Shown one piece after another: positions 1 to 14,551 of a stretch of DNA of 64,000 nucleotides. The stretch spans positions 65,433,723-65,497,722 of the forward strand of contig OU015526.1 of NCBI GenBank assembly GCA_907165065.1, written 5' to 3'. Numbering within the stretch: position 1 is the stretch's first letter; each line of letters opens with the position of its first letter. This DNA comes from Caprimulgus europaeus (lineage: Eukaryota; Chordata; Aves; Caprimulgiformes; Caprimulgidae). Below the pieces are notes generated by a model that saw only the letters and a list, made by a program, of their open reading frames with translations, was not told where the DNA came from and searched no databases. Made by a program: the position numbers and the translations under genes.

Positions 1-3000
1 TAGAAGATAAATTCCTGAAGTTGCATACCTAAGCTTCCTTTTGTGTTTATCTTGATTAATAGGCTATACATAGCATAAAACAGAGCTACTAACCAGTGCA
101 AGTAGATCTGAAACTTGCCCAAAACTTGAATCCTATGAATGCCTTGTGTTTACAACTTTAAAAATTCTTCTAAACAAGAGCCAAAAACGGGCAAGTCAGT
201 GACTCACAGATTTAAGCACTGCTGCCCCTAAGCGGGCATCAGCAGAGCATTCCTTCATGTAAGGGACAAAATATGAGGAGTGTGGTTATTCTTCCTTGTA
301 TTTTTAAGGACGTTAAACAGAATACAACTGAGTCCTAGTTGAAGTATAATCTTAAAGTATTTGTTTTCACTGGCTCTCAATTCATTTTGACTGCCAGCTA
401 TGGAAGGTCGATTGATTTCCCTGCAAAGTTTATAGCTAGCTGCTTGAAAGGAAAACAATTTGCAAAGCCTTAACAACACTAATGGGGATTCACTCCTCAG
501 CTGTGAGAGAGGAAAATGTCAACAGTGGCAAAAAGCATTATCATGGAACTGCAGTTTTCCCAGGCAGAGTTTCTAGTAAGATTATGGCCTTAACTCTAAA
601 AGTGACCAATGAGAATTACTAAGTAGGTCTAACAAGAGGTGTGATATTACCATTTGATCATTTTATTTGCTTCAATGAGGCAGGTTAAGGGACAGAGTTC
701 CAAAAGTTTGTTTGCACAACTGTGAATGTAATATTATCCAAAATTTGCGTGGGTACCTGATGTACAATTAGGTTATCAGGTTACTAATGGCCATTTAGAT
801 GCCTAACTGTACCACAGATAAACTGGAAAACCAAAAATACAACTTGAAGTCCCCACATTGCAGGTTTTGGTGGGGTTTTTTTAGCAAACATTTTGAACTT
901 GGAGGCTTCTAATAGTCATCTTTAAATGGCTACACTTGTGTAGTAGTGTGGGGGGAACAATTCTCAGAAAAACATGGTTGATTGTTTATTAAAGTTACAG
1001 TTGTCTTTGAAATAATTAATGGATCATCAGCATTCATGATATCTCTCAAGAAAATATTAGCATTTCTAGTAAAAGGATAGTAGGTTATTTACCCCAAAAG
1101 TAAACCACAGAAGTTTAAAAGAGATTTAAACGAGATCTCTACATTCTAAAGACTAATTTCATTTTCTTAATAAAAATTATTGTCAAAAGCCCAATTAGAT
1201 GGAAGTGATAGATTAACACTCGGAGAGCTATGAGTTACATGACCACTTCTTTCTTTCAGCAGTAATTGCTCCACTCTTTGGTTGTTTATATTGCGATAAG
1301 GCCTAGAGACAATGTGTATTAGAGACATGGAAGTATGCTCCTGCCCTTGGGATTAGGAAGGAATGAGAAATAGCAGATGTCCAAGACAAATATGTGTGTC
1401 AGAATACAGAATAATGTCAGAATAAGAAAAATTCTGTGATATACAGCATCTTACTGTGTCAAGCTGAAACACCACAGCTCACCCCTCACCATGTAATGGT
1501 TCCAGTTAATTGTGTCCCTAATGGAAGCTACAAGATGGGGTTGGAAAGAAAACACAAGCAACTTTGCAGCATTGGCTTCAGAAAAATGCCATGGGAGAGG
1601 ACATGAGCATGCTTCTTGGACACATGTAGAATTTTGTGAACACTGGTGATAAGTGTCTGTTAGGTGTCACAGCACAGCTTGCCACCTGGGTCTTAAACAA
1701 TATTTACCTTGTCTTGGTCTAGGCTGCTTGTTGGAATGGATATTCACACAGGATAAGCCAAGCTGGCTTTTGAGAAATATTTTGTTAATAACATTTTAGA
1801 TCCATTTTAAAAAGATGTCCCATGCATACAGCTTGTCTTCACAGCTTAGTTCAGTACAGATCTACAGAAAGAGAGAAGACAGGCCAATAGGGTCATAATC
1901 AATTCTTGTGACAGAGAAAAATACAAAAGCCTCATGAAAACCTACACAGCGAGACAAAATAAAAATTATGTATTGGCAGTTGGAGTTTTTGTGTGTTTGG
2001 GGGGGGAGGGGGTTCTTTGCTTCTTGTTGAGTTAACAGATCTTTTCTTCTTCTAGTTATACTAAATACCTAAAAATGTTACTTTCAAAGACTTTTTTCTT
2101 TTAAATTCAAGTTTTGTTCTGTTTAAATAGGCTACTGGCATTATTCTCTTTTGTCCTTTTAATGTATCCACTGATGATATTGAACAAAGGAAAAAATATT
2201 CCATATCTGTATCTCTAAAAAGGAGTGCCAAAAATGAAAAGCAAGCTGAAAAGAGAAATAAATCCTAGTCTCTAACACTTCCTCTTCAGTGAGACCAAGA
2301 TACATGAACTGAGTTATCCGAGTGCTGAGATAGGCATGTGTTATGCATTATATCCTGCAGGATATACTGCAAACTGAAGTACAGAATAGGTTTGCTTGGG
2401 GTTTTTTGCACTGTTTGAACAGTGAGTACTGCTTATTCCTTTTCAAGTCTTCAGATAAACATCTCTCTACAAGTTTGGTATTTGGTTGTTCTTTCTATCT
2501 AGGAAGACTTGATTTATGCTGCCTTTCTTTTTGCCATCATGTTGAAATGAGAATAATACTAGGAGGAAAACAGTAAACTGAAAATTGCAGGAGTAGAACC
2601 TGTATGTATTTAATGCAGTGGTCTTTCCCTGTAGGCTTTCTGATTAAGGTAGGTGGCCTGATAGATTCAGTATGACCGGACAGCCCACATAAAATGAGTC
2701 CTAAACTGAGGGGGGGGCGGGGAAAGACAGAGCATGGTCATATCTTGGTCATATCTTACTACTTTTACTCATTTCTTTGGTTAGGTTCCTTTTCAAGAGC
2801 AGTCCTTAACTTATCAAAGTAAATAAAAACTTTTGATAACAGACATGATGTGAGATAAGATCAACTATAAACTGGACTGAATTTAGGATGAACAGAGAGA
2901 CAACAGAACTGAGGATACTCCTTGCTCGTTAGGTAACGGCTACTATTACAGACACAGTGGTGCCATGACTGCCTGACATCCACACCAGAAGAAGTGCAAG

Positions 3001-4035
3001 ACTATATATAGGTGTACTGCATGTCTCCTATACTCTGCAACTCATCTTCAAATGTATTTTATAGTAATTGGGTTGGTATCCCCTTGGACTAAGGACACTG
3101 GCTTTATATCTCCAACTTTTGGGGGGAATTTTCTTGCTGTTCTTCTGTTCTCTATGTGATGATCTGTCCCTTCACAAGATTATTGTGATCATGCTGATGT
3201 ATGTTTTCGATGTGTTCTGTGCACAATGAGTGGTACAGGCCCTTTGGGGATTTAAGTGCTGTTTTGCCTGACCTCTGCATCTGGCTGCTTTGCACCATAT
3301 GCAGAGTGCCTGTGTGGCATCCTGGGAGCTCTTGGAGGACAGTGCCTAGTCAGCACAGAACAATCCTGAGCAGAGGAATGGAGTTTGGTGTCCAGCATTT
3401 TCCTAAGTTCTGTGTCCCAGCTCTACCTATTGTAATAACGACCTCTGTTAGCAATGATACTTAGAAAGTCTTTATCTACTGCATGTAAGTTGTCCACTGC
3501 ATGCACTAAACTTTTTTTTTGGATATCACTGGGATCATACCTGTGTAGCTTGGAACAGAATTTTTTCTGCTCCTGGCAAACTCTTGTAATGAAAATAACT
3601 TATGTTTGCCTTGTTTATGCCTGTGCAATGGTTGTCAACCCAGTGGGGATATCTGGAGTAAACAAAGGTTCAGTTTGGTCCTAAATATACAGCACAAACT
3701 ATTCGGGTAAAGTGCTTGTGTATGTTATGAATTTATTAGCTTACCCAATAGTATTAACTGACTATAATGCAGTTAGGTTTTCAGGTCTAATAACTGTCAA
3801 GTGATTAAGTTGTTTCCATTAGCATAAATGCTCAGCTTTTTGCATTTGTGTCAGAGAACCTCAAACCACTTTGAGACAACCTATATGGTAGCTCAGCCTC
3901 TCACACAAATGGCTTATTCCCTTTTCCCACCTCTCCAATGAGAATATTTTAATGCAATTGCTCTATGTGCTTGGTTGCTCTGATTCTCTCCATCAATAGC
4001 TTTAATTTTTGAAATGCTGCAGTTATGAGCATGTG
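1..4035. other. AT-rich unique DNA, no gene found
   Basis: No open frame here reads like a protein: the longest are under 90 codons and overlap stops on all sides. Small features seen are a G8-A-G5 run near 1999-2012, a G8-C-G4 run at 2710-2722, and a perfect 11-bp tandem duplication (unit ggtcatatctt) at 2736-2757. No tRNA, snRNA or recent transposon was recognised. The stretch at 3900-4080 is AT-rich with several TAAT-type words and may be regulatory, but nothing in one genome proves this. Confidence 0.6.
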
Positions 4036-4054
4036 ATAATTATGTCATAATTAT
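4036..4054. repeat. Perfect AT-rich palindrome, 9-bp arms
   Basis: The arms ATAATTATG and CATAATTAT are exact reverse complements separated by a single T. Each arm carries the TAATTA-like core recognised by many homeodomain proteins, so the site could bind a homeodomain dimer or form a small cruciform. The palindrome is directly visible; the binding role is inference. Such short AT palindromes also arise by chance in AT-rich DNA. Confidence 0.6.
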
Positions 4055-7000
4055 AAGCATTTTCTGGGATAAAGTAGAAGTGAGCCTCAAGGAACTGAGA
4101 AACTCAGGGGTTTTTTCCTGTTTAGCTGAAAGCTGCCCTACTGTTTTCTTAAAGTGAAATGTACCTATTTATATAAATAATGTTAGGGATTGAGTGAGGG
4201 AACAGGGCACAATTTTTATTGTTCGTATTGTATTTCATTTTATATAACTACCATAAGGCTTTCTGTTGGTATAAGCAATATATTTGCTTCAAATCACTGT
4301 TTTCAGAGTTTGAGCTGTAAATTATTAATATTATTCCTGGCAATATACATATGCAGTCATATGGGATGCTGCATCAGGAGCAAGATACCAAAATGTGATC
4401 AGATTATGAAATAAGAAAGTGAGGATTACAGTATAAATGACAACTTAACAATGTGCTTCAGTTTTATATTTGTCAATATTAAGCAAGTAAGCTAAACTGA
4501 AAGATCTTTGTAGTGAATAGTCGAAGTCTTGCAGTAATACAAAATACTCTTTAAAATTCTAACAATCTAATAATCTGTCCGAGATATAGCCTGTCCCCAG
4601 TGTATTTGAGTACATTTCAGAGTTTTGCACCCTGTCTGCAGACTAGCCTGAGAGAGACATAAGCTTTTTGACACACGTGCTTGAATAATCAGTTCCATAG
4701 AGGCTGCACATGAGAATATGGTGCTGATCCATGCCTTTGTATAGAAGATTAGAGTTGAAAATGCAATGCAGAACAGTTATTCCTCTATACTATACCTAGT
4801 CAATGAAAGACAAGCACTTTCAGAAACATTGCAAACTGGGGTACAGTGTGAATGAATGGAAAGAAAGGTAGTGTTAGAAATTACCCCCTTCTACGGTGTT
4901 ATGTGAACTAGGGCATGTCACGTAGCTCCATCAAAGCCAGAGCCAGTTAGACCTCTAAATAACTTAGTAGAAATGTGTTTGCCTCTAATGTCCACCACTT
5001 GGAGCTAATAGTTCACAGTAAGCATGCCACGTGCAGTCCTATAACCTCCTGCTGACATAAGTGAAAATGGTCCCTTTGAGCAAAAACACAAAAGCATGCC
5101 CTCACTGAATACTTATACAAAGATGCTATTGAAAAATGAAATAAAGTAAGAAAGAAATAAATGCTCTTCTGGAGGAATTTTTAACAATGTGACTTGAAAT
5201 TTGGCAACAATTTGGAAATGATACCATACGAGACCTTAGAATGGTTGTTCACTGTGGTGAAATTATCAGTATAGTGGCTGGGCTCTCAGCCCCGAAAGGA
5301 AGCACACGTTACTTCTGCTGTACATTGCTAGCAGGGAAAGTGAAAAGGTGTAAGACTGAGGAAGAGAGGGCATCAATAGTGTGCAAATTGTGGCTGATGG
5401 CGATTTGGGGATGTCAGTTAAGGCCAGGCTGAGCTGTACTCTCTCTGCAGCTGGGCGATTGCCTTCAGAGGCATTCCCTAAAATTGCTAGTGGGCCTCTT
5501 CACGTGGGCACCCGCTCACTGCTGTTCCACTGAAATCCTGGCCAGAATGCGAGCCTCCATTTATAGACTGTTTTTCTAGCAGCAGAAGTTAGTAGGGCAC
5601 ATTCCCATCTTGGTTTGCACTGGAAATTATGATGGTTGCAATCTGCATAATGTTACTGCTACTACTTATTTTCACATTAAAACCAGAAAAGTGGATGCCC
5701 GCTAATGCAACTGGTTACAGCTCTGCTACAGGCTATAATTAGACCTGAAAGAGCAAACAGAGTGACCCCTTCTAAAGATGAAGAGGAGGTATAAAATGGA
5801 AAAAGTGCTATTGACCTTGCCTTTTGGTTTGTTCTTTGCTTTAAGGGGAGATGTCAGGTTCCCTTTCTGTGTATCCATTTCTAAGCAAGAATAGGTATAT
5901 TTATTTTTTCACTATTGAGGATATAATTTGCACATTGAAAATTTCAGCCTAAATCTATCTAGCAATTTACCAGCTGAACTTTATAGCCTATAAAGGGACC
6001 TCATGAATTAATGTTTGGCTAATTCAGGGATTCTATAGATTGAACAATCAGGGCCCATTCTTCATATCTCCTGACAAAGGTTTCTAAGCAAAGGGACCCA
6101 GCAAATGGCCTCTCATCAAGACACTCTTCCCCCCACCCCTAAACACACCAGAGTGCTTTCATGAAAACTTTTCAAGAGGCAATCAGGAATAAAATAATAA
6201 ACACTTGTTAAAATGAACAAAAATACATTTTGTTCTGTATTAATTTGTTGTTTCTTTCTAATGTATCTGCTCACTTAAGGGTTGAATTACAAAATTTCTG
6301 TGACTTACAATAGGACTTAAAATCTCTATGTCCAATTAGAGGATTTTCTGAAGCAATATATCATTCAGAGCACTGTAAAAAGGAGACATCCATTTTTAAT
6401 CTTAAAAATCAATGGTGGAACACAGCATAGGGCTTTCAAACAGTTTTCAACAGGTTGCATTTTTTTTCTTTATCAGTTCTGAAGTGATGGACCTTTTCTG
6501 CCACAAAGCATGCACAAATTAAAATGCATGTGTGGAAACATACTTTTACCACATGATGTGTGCATTAGCAGTTTTGGAAACAAGACATTCTTTCACTCGA
6601 GTTAAATTTGCAAGTCTTGCCCCTTGGCATGAGCAGTTCACTTCCTGCACTCCAATTCTCAGAGGGCATAAAGCTGGGTTTGGATTTTTTTGAAGTAAGC
6701 CATAAGAAAATTGATATTATATGATGCAAAGACTTTTCAGAATGTTAAATATACTTAATTATTTTAAGATGAGAAGGATCAAGGTTAACATTTTTTCAGA
6801 TTTCCAGCTATACCATCATTGCTGTTTAATAGCTGAAATGGTTCCATCCATCTCATTATGAAGTTACTTTTTCTTGACAGAAAGACATTAAGTATAAGGG
6901 AAATTGGGGGTAGGAAAAATCAAAACTGTGTGAATTGTTTAACCTTCCACCACAGTTCAACAGAGATTTTTTTTTTTTTAACAACAACAAAAAAAAAGCC

Positions 7001-7588
7001 TTTGGCAAATTGCCTAGATTTTGTAAGGCTCCTTGTGCTTTGTAAACTCCCAAAGATCACAGTGTTTCTGGCTCAGGACTGAAATCACATTCAGCTAAAG
7101 CTGAAGAAAACTTTTCAACTCTGAGAAAACAGTTCAAGAAACAGCTATAGGTCATTATGCTCTTAAATGTTCTATGTGAGCTGGCTGCCATGCCTTGGAC
7201 AAAGATGAACAGCAATCATAAATACCTTGCTTGATTTCAAACACTTCCAGAAATCATGGTGGCAGTCAGTGGTTTATGGAATATGGTGTCTGTTATTTCT
7301 GTTGAAACTGTGTGCTGGAAAAAGGACCAAATGATGAATTTTCTAACTGCACAGGGAAACTCCTTAAAACTCAGCTACATAAATCATCATGAAAAACTGA
7401 AACACAAACTTCTCAGTATAATGACATTTCTGATTCTAACACCATAGAACACAAGTTCCTGCTTAGCTTAGAAGATGTCATGGCTCAAAGAAAAACACTT
7501 AATTCCAAAAAATGGTCCAGTGATTTGGGACTACTGATTAATTCAATGTGGAGAACAGTTAAGAATGCAATTGGTGGTCTTACAACCA
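4055..7588. other. AT-rich unique DNA, no gene found
   Basis: No coding frame or known repeat was recognised. A run of 14 T at 6967-6980 is followed by AACAACAAC and a run of A to 6998, which can fold back on itself and explains overlapping short frames on both strands at 6856-7082. The part at 5440-5580 is less AT-rich and unique-looking. I see no promoter or RNA gene. Confidence 0.55.
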
Positions 7589-7665
7589 TTTTTGTGTGTT
7601 GGGTTTTTTTGTGTGTGGGCCTGGGTTGTTTTTTATTTGTTGTTGGTTGGTTGTTTTCTTTTCTA
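7589..7665 (+). repeat. T/G low-complexity tract
   Basis: Runs of T and G with almost no other bases (gttgggtttttttgtgtg and tttgttgttggttggttg style words). Two overlapping open frames rich in Phe, Val, Leu and Cys across 7480-7790 arise from this composition, not from selection on a protein. Similar T/G tracts occur at 13605-13690 and 28867-28927. Confidence 0.7.
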
Positions 7666-10600
7666 ACAGAGCCATTATCCTGGGCTCGGTCATGGTCAGC
7701 ACCAGAATTTTAGTGCAATTTCCAGAAAAGCTGAGTCAAGACTTTTGCGCACAAATAATATCTTTAATTACAACAACCAATATCACTTGAGGGGGAAGTT
7801 CTTGGACAAAGGGCTTTGGTGCCCAAAGCTTTGTGTATTTTTTCCCCAACTGTATTAGTTTTGCTAATGTTAAGATACTATTCTTCTGCTCTCTGATGTC
7901 TCTAGACCTTCACAGCTGTAATGTTACTTGCATTTTAGCTGATTCACTTATAAACTAAAAAAAAAGTAGTTCATGCAATAGTTAGTGCTTGAGGGGAACC
8001 AGGGGCAGTGAAGACTGCTCAAGATCTGATCATCAGATGAGTGTTTTGACATTTCTAGAATGAATTTACATAGTATATTTCAGGATACCAGAAGTGGATG
8101 GTCGACAAGTTTCATAAGCTGTAGTGACACATCAGACTCATGTATGCAGTAGCATAAGTATCTGCAAGCTTGTAACTGGATGCTTTTTTTCCTACTGAGG
8201 AAAAAATTTGACTCCTTACAAGAACAGGAGTTGCCAGCTCCTTACTTTTTAATGAAATCTAAAATTAGTGCAGCATACTTAAATATCTAGCCTTGGGTTA
8301 TAGCCAATCCTTGATTTATTTTCAATAAGGTGATTTTATAAATAGATTGATCTTCTGTGCTCTGGAAATCTCTAAAAATCTCTCTGATTAGAGATACACC
8401 TCCTTTTCCACATAAGAAGGACTTTGTGCCATATTAAATCAAGAGGCATGGGGATTTGTTAACTTTTTGAACTTTTTTAAAGTTCATGCTTAGTTCACAT
8501 TTCAGGATAATATTTGATATGGCTTCTGTTCAACACAGTCTTGTATGAAGCTAGAACATTATGGACTCATTCCTTTATATCTTGCACAAGGAATACAAAG
8601 TTCTAACACTGGGGCAAGCAATAATGAAGAAAGAGAGAAGGGATGAGAATATTCTGCTTGGAAATGGCAGTGCCTACTTAAATGTTTTGACTGTTTTGCT
8701 GACTTCTCTTCAATTTTACTGTAAACTTAATTTTCTTGACAGATTTATTGTAGCTTGGAGTAAAATTGTCAGATTTTTCCTGTAGCACCATTGTAAGGTA
8801 TTTTGTTATGTTGCCATGCACGTCAAAAAATAATCTGACCGTTTTAGGTTCAAGCACCCAGTATATTTGAGGCAAATGTTATGGATGTTAAAGGGGACAT
8901 TCAGTCAGTTTCATTTGAGTGAACATAGAAAAGGTCAATTAAATTAACATAAAAAAGCTTACAATACTTCAACTTTTATTAATCATACGGAAAGTATGCT
9001 GATAATACGTATACAGAAGTGAGGTATTTGATAGTGTAACATCTACATATCTTGGTACCAGAAGTATTTAGTCTTCAGACTCAGCACAATCCTCCTGAAT
9101 CCTGCTGCTATAACACTGTAATGCATACCTTGTCATGTGTGTTACTTAAAATCCTTGTTACAGAACAAATGTTTGTTATTAGCAATAAGTTTCACAGATG
9201 AGTTTCACCATCCATTTTGTGGTCCACTCCAATTTAACAACAATTACCTGCAGGCCAGAAAGCTATGTTTGTGTCAGAGGTTTCTATTTCAGCTGTTATA
9301 GTCCAAAATGAACATTTTATTTTAAAAAGAACCTGGAAAAATTAATGCAAAAAAAGGAAAATGTAATTTATTTCTATGTTTAAAAAATAATAAAAAATAG
9401 TTAGCTTATATTGTACAATAAAGACAATGTAGTCTTCAGTTTCATACCAAATAGCTGAAGATGAACTTGACAAAGTACATAGTTTTTATAGTAAATTATT
9501 ATGGTGGTCAGGTCAACATCAAAGTTCATAACTAGATTTTAACTCTTCTGTGGACTGCAGTCCATGTTCATTTTCCTGGATGAGGTTCGTATCTGTTGTG
9601 ATTGCAGGGAATAATTCTGACACACAATGATATTATAGGAAAATAATAAGTGCGTGAAAACTGATCATATATAAAATATGTTGTCAAACATGTCCTGGAT
9701 CAGTCACTTTTACACAGTGTTTGCATTTAGGTAAAATATTTTGTCTGTAAACAGATTTTGGAGTGTTTCAACTTCATATGTAAGTAGTGGCAAAACTGGA
9801 ATTTAGAGTGTGCAACCTTTTCTGTCTCAAGGGGTATGGGTTAAAACTACTGACACCCGTGCTCAGAAGACATGTACAGTTTCCAACAGTATATCAGTAA
9901 GTTTAGATTAGCTGGTGATTTAATGTATGTACACAGTTGAAATTCAGGGCAGGTAAGGTAATTGATTTGTGTGTGTTAATGTAACTGATGCAGTCTGGAA
10001 GGCCTCTTAAACTCACTCTGTCCTCATTCCCATAACAACCTCTGACACACAGATTTTTCTGCTTTTGGGCTAAAGCTTTTCATGTTTCATTTGAACTCTG
10101 ATTTTTGAATGGAGAAAATGGAGCAAAGGGAATGTAAATGGATTAACATGTTTATGTTCCTCCCACACCCCCCCTTTTTATAACGCATGTGTAGGAGGAA
10201 TGAAGAAAAAGCAGCAATTTCCTTTACTTGCCTCAGCTTTCATTTCCTTTCCCAATGTGGAGGCAGAGACTGCAAGAAATAAAAAATACTATGCATAATT
10301 TGTTGATATTTTATGTTAAAGCTTTAGAGTTGGGGTTTTTTTCTAGAAAACAAATTATGAAATATTGCCTTTATAGCAAACACAGACTTAAATCAACTCC
10401 TCTTTAGTTATCAAAGTCCCATGCAAGAATGCGTGTCTATCACTAGGAACATGCTTAAACGTTTTGCTGAAAGCTTGTTGAATTGCAGATTATACAAATT
10501 TTGATACAAACCTCACTCTCTGTTTGGTCAGGCAGGTGGCCAGTTTTATTTTCTTAAGATTCTTCATTCACCTAGAGATACAGGAAAAATAAAAGGCGTA

Positions 10601-13600
10601 TTTACTGAAAAATAGACTTGGACTAGACCTCATGAGATCATAGTTAAGGTAGGCTGTGCAGTATGTGCGTCATTCCTGACAGCACTTCTCTCATCTGCTC
10701 TCAAAAACTTCTCATGTCAGAACCTCTACTACTTTTTAAGTAATCTGTTCCAGAGCTTCACTAATCATGCCACTAAAAATAAGGTGCTTTTTTTGTATGC
10801 CTGGGTAAATCCACTATTTCTTTTCTGTCTGTCAGCACAATGAACAAATTAATCTTTTTTTCTTCATCACAGCAGCTTGTCTGTTGTTGAAGATTGTTAT
10901 CTTGTCCTTGCTAAGAGCCACACTCTATATTAAAAGATTTTTCCAGCTGGTATTTTCAGCAGTTTCCAGAGTCTTACAATCCCCTCTTAACTTCCACCTT
11001 TGGTTCTTCAGGAAGTATGATGGCCTTCTTCCAAACAAGTAAATGCAGGAAATGGATCCAAAAGTACTTTCAATAGGAAAATAGAGCAACTTAAGACACC
11101 TGCAATCCAAACATTTAGGTATACCAGCCAGCCAACTGATAGCCAGGTATGCCAGGGAATTAATTCCAGGTCCTAACCCTAGGATTAGATGCCAGCTGAT
11201 CACTGAAGAGGCCCAAGAAAGCAAAAATAAGCTCTAGATAACCAATGTCAGTTAAATAGAATTGAATTGTACACAAAATCTTGTAAGACTTCAGCAATTA
11301 TAGCTACTTACTTCAGAAAATAAGTAAACTATAGAATAGAAAAGCTAGTCTGAGCATGGTTTTTTTCTATGTAGTAAAGGGGACTCAAAACATGCAAACT
11401 AATGTTTGGCCCTGAAATTTTTGGCAAAGCTCCGTTAGCAGGTAAAGGTATGTGCATGCAATTGTGCTGTAGCTAACAGGGCTGCCTCCAGTTGACTTTA
11501 GTATGTAGTCTTAAATTCTTCAGGAGAGTGAGCCTTCTTTTATCGATCTGGCATAATGCTGAAGGGCGTGTAATTCCAACCTTGTGGCTAGACCAGCTGA
11601 AATCAGTAGAGTCAGCATAGCAGGCTGCTTCTTAGGAAGAAAAAATAATTAAAAAGCCAGTAACTCTTAAAATTACAACTCTATCTTCTTTATAGAGGAA
11701 GATACAATTTTCAGGAAACTACTCTTATTTCAAGTCTCATTCTAAACAGCCTTCAATGCAAAAAAACCCAATCTTCCCTCCAGAAGTCTCTTACCAGTGC
11801 TGGATGGGCAGTCTTCCCGAAATCATCTTCCTTGTGGTCTTTCCTATTCCTGCCTATTTCCAACTCTGCCACACATGCAATCAGTAAACACAGCTTCTAG
11901 TTTTCCATTCAGTCACAAGGAAAAAAACAATACAGATTGTATCACTCCACTCTTACCTAGACCTTGCCAGCCTCGTCTGTGAGCACTGCCTTCTGTTGTT
12001 TCCATTATCTTTAAGCTTTGTGTATATTTATAAACCAGATCAAATATTTTTAAATATGCAGATGTACAAAATATGCATCCAAGAATTACAAAACCAGTGG
12101 CTGGTGAGACAGCTGCTAGCAATGATTTGTCAGCTATGGAATGGTGTCAACAGGCTGGAAGAGATTCTGTTTTACCAATGTTCATCCTGGTGTTTGGGAA
12201 TCAGGAGAGGAAAATATGAGAACAAATTAATAAACTATCATGCAAAAAATATAGTGAAAATCAACAGCCATCAGTTTAGTGGAAATAACCCACATCAAAA
12301 GTAACTTTGCATCATTCCCTGGTGAGATTGCAGGTTGAGAGGCTAACATCACTTGGGATATTTATCAATGTTCAGTTGACAACAGTAGCTCAGTAATAAG
12401 GATGCTAGGGCTGACAAAGGAAGGACCATTAAATGTATCCCAAGCTAGCTTCAACCATTCTGCACCATGTTTCTATTACTAGAACTGTAAATGTGATGCA
12501 GACCAACTGTAAGGCCCTCTATGGAGAAAGCTTGAATTTGTCATTGCTAGAGCTCAAACAGGTGTTAGAACCCAGCCTGTGCTTGTGCTGATTCTTTCAA
12601 AGACACTAAAAATTACTCCTGGACGTGCTGGATTCCAGGAGGAAGGAAAAGCGTGGTGTGAATGCACAGATAGCTCAGGACTAGGGCTGGCTCCACGTAA
12701 TTAGACCCTGCCTTATCTCAGAGTGCTGGGAGCACAGCCCAGAAATACCTCGCTGCACCCCGCTGTTTTCACTCAGAGACAGTTCTGGGTCTCTTACCTT
12801 CTTCCCTGTGCAATACATTATCCAACCTTGTGTCTTACAAAGGTATCCCAGTGCCATATTGATGAAGGCTAATGACCAAATATAACTGGTGGCACCTAGC
12901 CCTTCGTCAGCCTTTTGCCTTTGCAACATGTGATACTTGATAAGAAAGTATTGTTAAGGATGAGCAGAGTGTAATATGGGCTATAGCTCAGTGTAAATGA
13001 GATGCCCTCATCAGTCAAGAGTCTTTCTAGTGGGACCTGTAGGAACTAATTCTTGTTCTTCTGCTCTTTAATATTTAAAAGCAACAACAACAAAAAGATA
13101 ATAGGAGCTTATAAGTAAGGAGACAGGTGAAAATAGGTCAGGAAATTACTGGGGCTGCCCTGGTCTAAGCAACCAAAAGGTGTTTTGTACAACAAGTCAG
13201 CCATTTGGGAGCTAAGACAGTTGGCTGAACTTAGAGTGTGTGAGATTTCTCCTCAGGAGCAGTAACTTCACATATCATAAACACCATGCCTTCCTTAATC
13301 AGCTTTGCTTAAGCTGCAGGAGAACTTGGGACAAATATGAAGTACTTGTAAGAATAAAGTGATAAACATTACTGTTTGGTACTAGTTCAGCCACTATTAG
13401 AACACTGTGTTACGCTCTGGAAGCCAAACTTCAAGGGTTTCCATAAACTGGAAATGGCTCAGAGAGAAAACACCAGTGTAACTTGAAGGATTCTTGTAGC
13501 TTGAAAAAGAGCTTGGGAGGTAAGCGGTCAGGTTTGCTCCTGTTTTTGTGTGGAACAGGACTAGGCAATCAAAAGCTCTTACATTTGTGTGACTTATTTC

Positions 13601-13604
13601 TCCT
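7666..13604. other. AT-rich unique DNA, no gene found
   Basis: No protein family, RNA gene or recent transposon recognised. The longest frames (about 100 codons, for example the minus-strand one at 10925-11224 and the plus-strand one at 11996-12304) have no recognisable motifs or codon pattern and overlap frames on the other strand. The region 12660-12920 is moderately GC-richer than its surroundings but shows no CpG cluster. Confidence 0.55.
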
Positions 13605-13695
13605 GTTTTTTTGTGTTTTGGTTGGTTTGTTTTTTTCCCCTCACTGGTTATATTGGATTTGATCTGGTAAGGTGGTTTGGTTGTTTTTTTAAGGG
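13605..13695 (+). repeat. T-rich/G low-complexity tract
   Basis: Consists of T runs broken by single or paired G (ttttttgtgttttggttgg-like), then a second T run before aagggata. It makes no recognisable product. Strand-biased T/G tracts of this kind are common in vertebrate intergenic DNA. Confidence 0.65.
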
Positions 13696-14519
13696 ATACA
13701 GTCAGAAGTTATCCTTCAAAGATAGTTTTTCCTTTTTGTAAATTACTTCCAATTGTGGAATACCCCCAAGCTTACCTTTTAACACCAGTCCTTGAGTCAC
13801 CACTTATCTTGACTGTTTTGTCATGCCTTCATGCTCCTTTCAGAGGATTGAAAAATATCCACAGAAAATGGTCTTAGCCTTCCCTTGCTTGGACATATTC
13901 CTCGTCTCAGATCATCAATTTATTTTCCATTATCCCCTCCAGACTTTTTTCTTAAAGTAGTTAGTGGGTTTTGCTTCAGCTTGTCATTGTTTTCATTATT
14001 AGAAACTTTTTTTCAATTTCCAACTTTGCATCCTTTTTTGGATAAATTTTTGTCTGTCTGTTCTTGTGCCAGTCTTCCTTTAGCATATGTAGTTCTTCTC
14101 TGTTTCTATAACTTACTAGAAATGCTTCTGTCATTCAGATTCCATTTTATTAGGATAAACAAATTATTTTAATCCCTTCCTTTATGCTCACCTTGGTAGT
14201 ATGGATGAAATGGAGTTGTGATGGGTCAGTGATCAGAGACTTAACTTGTGCAGAAACACTCCATTGCCACATATAACAATACTATTCCTAAAACAAAGCA
14301 CCAAATATGTCCCGGGGTATTCCATACTGCAAAATCTAGTGAGTTCATTGACAATATGGCTGGCAAGCAGCTTGATGCTAGTGGGAGGAAAAAAAATCCT
14401 TGAATCCAGTAAACCTGTAAAACACACTTGACTTCCATGGAGCTATATTGATTCATGCTCTCTGAGAATTTATTGGAGAGGGATTAAACATAAAATATAA
14501 ATTGGTGTTCAAAAAGGGC
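13696..14519. other. Unique DNA, no gene found
   Basis: Pyrimidine-leaning sequence. Frames of 60-95 codons occur on both strands (for example 13885-14172 plus, 14233-14456 minus), rich in Phe, Leu and Ser as expected from T-rich DNA. None resembles a known domain. Confidence 0.5.
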
Positions 14520-14551
14520 TTTTTTTTCTTTTTTCTTTTTTTTTTTTTTTT
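14520..14551 (+). repeat. Poly-T tract with two C interruptions
   Basis: Eight T, C, six T, C, then a long T run before 'ag'. Could be the poly-A tail of an old minus-strand retroposed sequence, but no retroposed body is recognisable downstream, so a simple homopolymer is the safer call. Confidence 0.75.

Noticed and set aside
14520..14551. Poly-T as the tail of a processed pseudogene
   Set aside because: No gene-like body adjacent on the minus strand and no flanking duplication.
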